From contig OX442316.1 of the NCBI GenBank assembly GCA_949358305.1, positions 4,960,001-5,024,000 of the forward strand: a stretch of DNA of 64,000 nt, in the 5' to 3' direction. Origin of the DNA: Strigamia acuminata (taxonomy: Eukaryota > Arthropoda > Chilopoda > Geophilomorpha > Linotaeniidae). This document shows positions 61,912-64,000 of the stretch, piece by piece. A program made the position numbers and the translations under genes. Each line of letters opens with the position of its first letter. Position 1 is the first letter of the stretch. The notes under the pieces were generated by a model, which was given only the letters and a program-made list of their open reading frames with translations, did no database searches and was not told where the DNA came from.

Positions 61912-63888
61912 ATGGCGGGATTTCGATGCGTCAAGGAGAATTTTTCCAACGAAAGATTTAATGATGACAGTTTAAAAACAAAAACATCGAAGGAGCAGGC
62001 AAGTTAGTTCATATCCCATATTTTACATTCTCAAATTGGATTTATCTATCTCTTAATAGAATAAAATCGAAGATTCCATTCAAATGCTTTACGAGCATTT
62101 TCGGAGCGAAGCACAAACCGATCCCGAGTAAGTATTTAAAAAAATCAATTCAAATAATAAATAAATACCTATTATAAGTCCTCAATTTTTTATTTTAGAC
62201 TTCCAATACTGTACCGTGAAAAACATTTACAATTTTTGAAAAAAGGATTATTCAATTTACCCCAATCGTACGATTGCTTAGATGCCAGCAGACCATGGCT
62301 CTGTTTCTGGATCCTACACAGTCTCGAGTTATTAGATAACAAAATAGAAGGTCACCAAACCAGCATGTAAGCTAGTTTCACCCTTTTGTTGAGTTAAATC
62401 GATGAATAATTTCGATTTTTTGCAGTATTTGTACATTTTTGAAAAACTGTCAACACCCTGATGGCGGCTTTGGAGGTTATTGATTGATTAAACAACATTT
62501 TACACGATTTTAATTATTTTTTAATTGAATTGAAGGTGGTCCCATGCAGGTCGCTCATTTGGCAGCTACGTACGCAGCTGTGTGCGCATTAGTGATAATT
62601 GGTACGGAAGAAGCGTATGAAGTCATAGATCGGTATTAAAAGAAGCAAAAACGACTTAAAAATAACGTTAATTTTCGTATAAAAATATTAAATTTATTAG
62701 GAGAAAGCTCGGAGAATATTTAATTCGCATGAAACAACCGGAAGGCTCGTTTAAAATGCACGATTTTGGCGAAGCTGACATCAGGTATTAAAACCGAATA
62801 GTTTTAAACCATTTAAATCACTTAAAAATTTTTATTTGTTTTTTTTTAATAGAGGTGCTTATTGCGCAGCTACTGTGGCTAGTTTGACTAATATTTATAC
62901 GCATCAGATGTTTGAAGGCACTTCCGAATGGATCATGACGTAAATTACATAAATTTTAACTATTTTATCATTTTTCTAGCATTTATTGACATTTTTTAAA
63001 ATACTTTTTACAGGTGTCAAACCTACGAAGGCGGTTTTGCGGGGATTTCGGGCATGGAAGCTCACGGCGGATACACGTTCTGCGGCCTCGCTACGTTACT
63101 TATCCTTGGAAAAGAACATTTGTGCGACGTCCAAGCGCTTTTGGTACGCAGTTAATTGGAAACCGAATGATTTTAAATAATTAAAACGTTGAAAAATGTG
63201 TTAGAAATGGGCAGTGAATCGACAAATGAGATTCGAAGGCGGATTCCAAGGCCGCACAAACAAATTAGTCGACGGGTGTTATTCTTTCTGGCAAGGCGGA
63301 CTTTTCCCGCTTATTCACCGAATTCTCGTGAAAACAGGTTCGGGGAAGAAGAAGAATCGGTTGTTCGGTGGATTTTAAAAAAAGATGAATTTTTGACAGA
63401 TGGTTTAACGCTTGGCTTGGAGCGGTGGCTGTTTCATCAAGGCGCTTTGCAGGAATACTTGCTTATATGTTGCCAAACGGCCAATGGTGGTCTCATCGAT
63501 AAACCTGGAAAGTAATGTCGAGTTTTTTGTAATTTTTCTGCGGTTTTTTGTACAAAGAAAATTTTTTTTTTAGGAACAGGGATTATTATCACACTTGCTA
63601 CACATTGAGCGGATTGTCGGTGGCGCAACACTTTGCGGGTGGAAAGTTCGGGTCTGCCTGGATTACCGGGGATCATCGAAACGAATTGGTTTGTATTTTG
63701 TGGATTTTTTTTTTTTAAATTAATTTTTTTTTTTAATATTTTTTTATTTTTTATTTTTTTAGATTCCGATTCATCCAATTTACAATATTTGTGTCGATTC
63801 TGTTGTAAATGCTCACGAATATTTTAGTGGTTTGCCGTCGTGGGTCGATCTTGAAAAACAGAGTTGTCCCTTGATCAGCGAAAGTTAA
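61912..63888 (+). CDS. FNTB: Protein farnesyltransferase subunit beta
   Basis: Twelve exons: 61912-61998, 62060-62127, 62199-62366, 62426-62475, 62536-62632, 62701-62784, 62853-62939, 63014-63143, 63205-63337, 63385-63511, 63574-63688, 63763-63888; 1272 nt, 423 aa. It is the catalytic-site half of the heterodimer that adds farnesyl to CaaX-box proteins in the cytosol. Family landmarks: CLDASRPWLC near residue 80, repeated GGF(G/Q)G prenyltransferase motifs, MEAHGGYTFCGLA, and the zinc ligands Asp and Cys in LVDGCYSFWQ and His in DYYHTCY. The alpha subunit is not in this window. Intron 1 is GC-AG and intron 9 is only 47 nt. AATAAA lies near 63927. Plus strand, opposite to the KDGD gene. Confidence 0.96.
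61999..62059 (+). other. GC-AG intron 1 of FNTB
   Basis: Exon 1 ends GAGCAG and the intron begins GCAAGT, the consensus GC-type donor. Using the next GT (62003) would put a stop just after the junction; the GC donor gives the family-like EQNKIEDS. Confidence 0.8.
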
Positions 63889-64000
63889 AAAAATGTAAAA
63901 AATTGAATTACCGATAAATGGGTGAAATAAATTGTTTGAACTAATTGACGAGACAATTTGGAACAGACTTGAGTTAGTATAACTCGTGGGTCGGTTGATA

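Noticed and set aside
63189-63515. 108-codon continuous ORF across FNTB exons 9-10
   Set aside because: It joins the wrong frame of exon 9 to exon 10; removing the 47-nt intron restores the conserved protein.
1-64000. CRISPR arrays, operons, ribosome binding sites, tRNA or rRNA genes
   Set aside because: Spliced eukaryotic genes throughout; tandem repeats lack spacer structure and I saw no tRNA cloverleaf or rRNA sequence.

Overview
The window is animal nuclear DNA: AT-rich, with short spliceosomal introns (many of 50-100 nt), TATA-box promoters and many small foldback transposons. Two linked genes encode corazonin-type neuropeptide precursors, which points to an arthropod or close ecdysozoan relative; I cannot name the species.

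Layout. (1) 533-1148, minus: a small secreted Ala/Pro/Tyr-rich protein. (2) 5669-53376, minus: seven head-to-tail ceruloplasmin/hephaestin-type multicopper oxidase genes, called here A (5669-12389), B (14166-18624), C (20083-24470), D (27090-31519), E (32821-38194), F (39613-44874) and G (45303-53376). A-F share one 16-exon plan. The exon sums I checked stay in frame: A 1083 aa, B 1071, C and D 1076. G is divergent, with 17 exons and 1121 aa. (3) 55657-57501 and 58858-59198, plus: two corazonin-type precursor genes; the second has an insertion in the peptide and no amidation glycine. (4) 59798-60097, minus: a small secreted acidic protein with a KDGD repeat. (5) 61912-63888, plus: a complete 12-exon protein farnesyltransferase beta subunit of 423 aa.

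How the oxidases relate. G keeps type 1 copper ligands in domains 2, 4 and 6 plus the four His-X-His motifs of the trinuclear site, so it looks like the canonical ferroxidase-type ancestor. A-F keep the trinuclear motifs and the domain 6 type 1 site but have lost the type 1 ligands of domains 2 and 4. Their domain 6 axial position varies: Met in A and F, Ile in B and C, Leu in D and E. Spacers next to C, D and E share the same decayed Ty1/copia relic, so gene plus retrotransposon debris was copied as one unit. A relic last exon between B and C records a lost copy. All appear secreted and soluble; none has a membrane anchor.

Mobile DNA is dense: an internally deleted Tigger/pogo element with its DNA-binding-domain ORF, pogo-like MITEs, a hAT-like MITE with an 8-bp target duplication, a long foldback with another MITE nested inside, and several palindromic elements. 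Several insertions have a paralogous 'empty site' elsewhere in the array.
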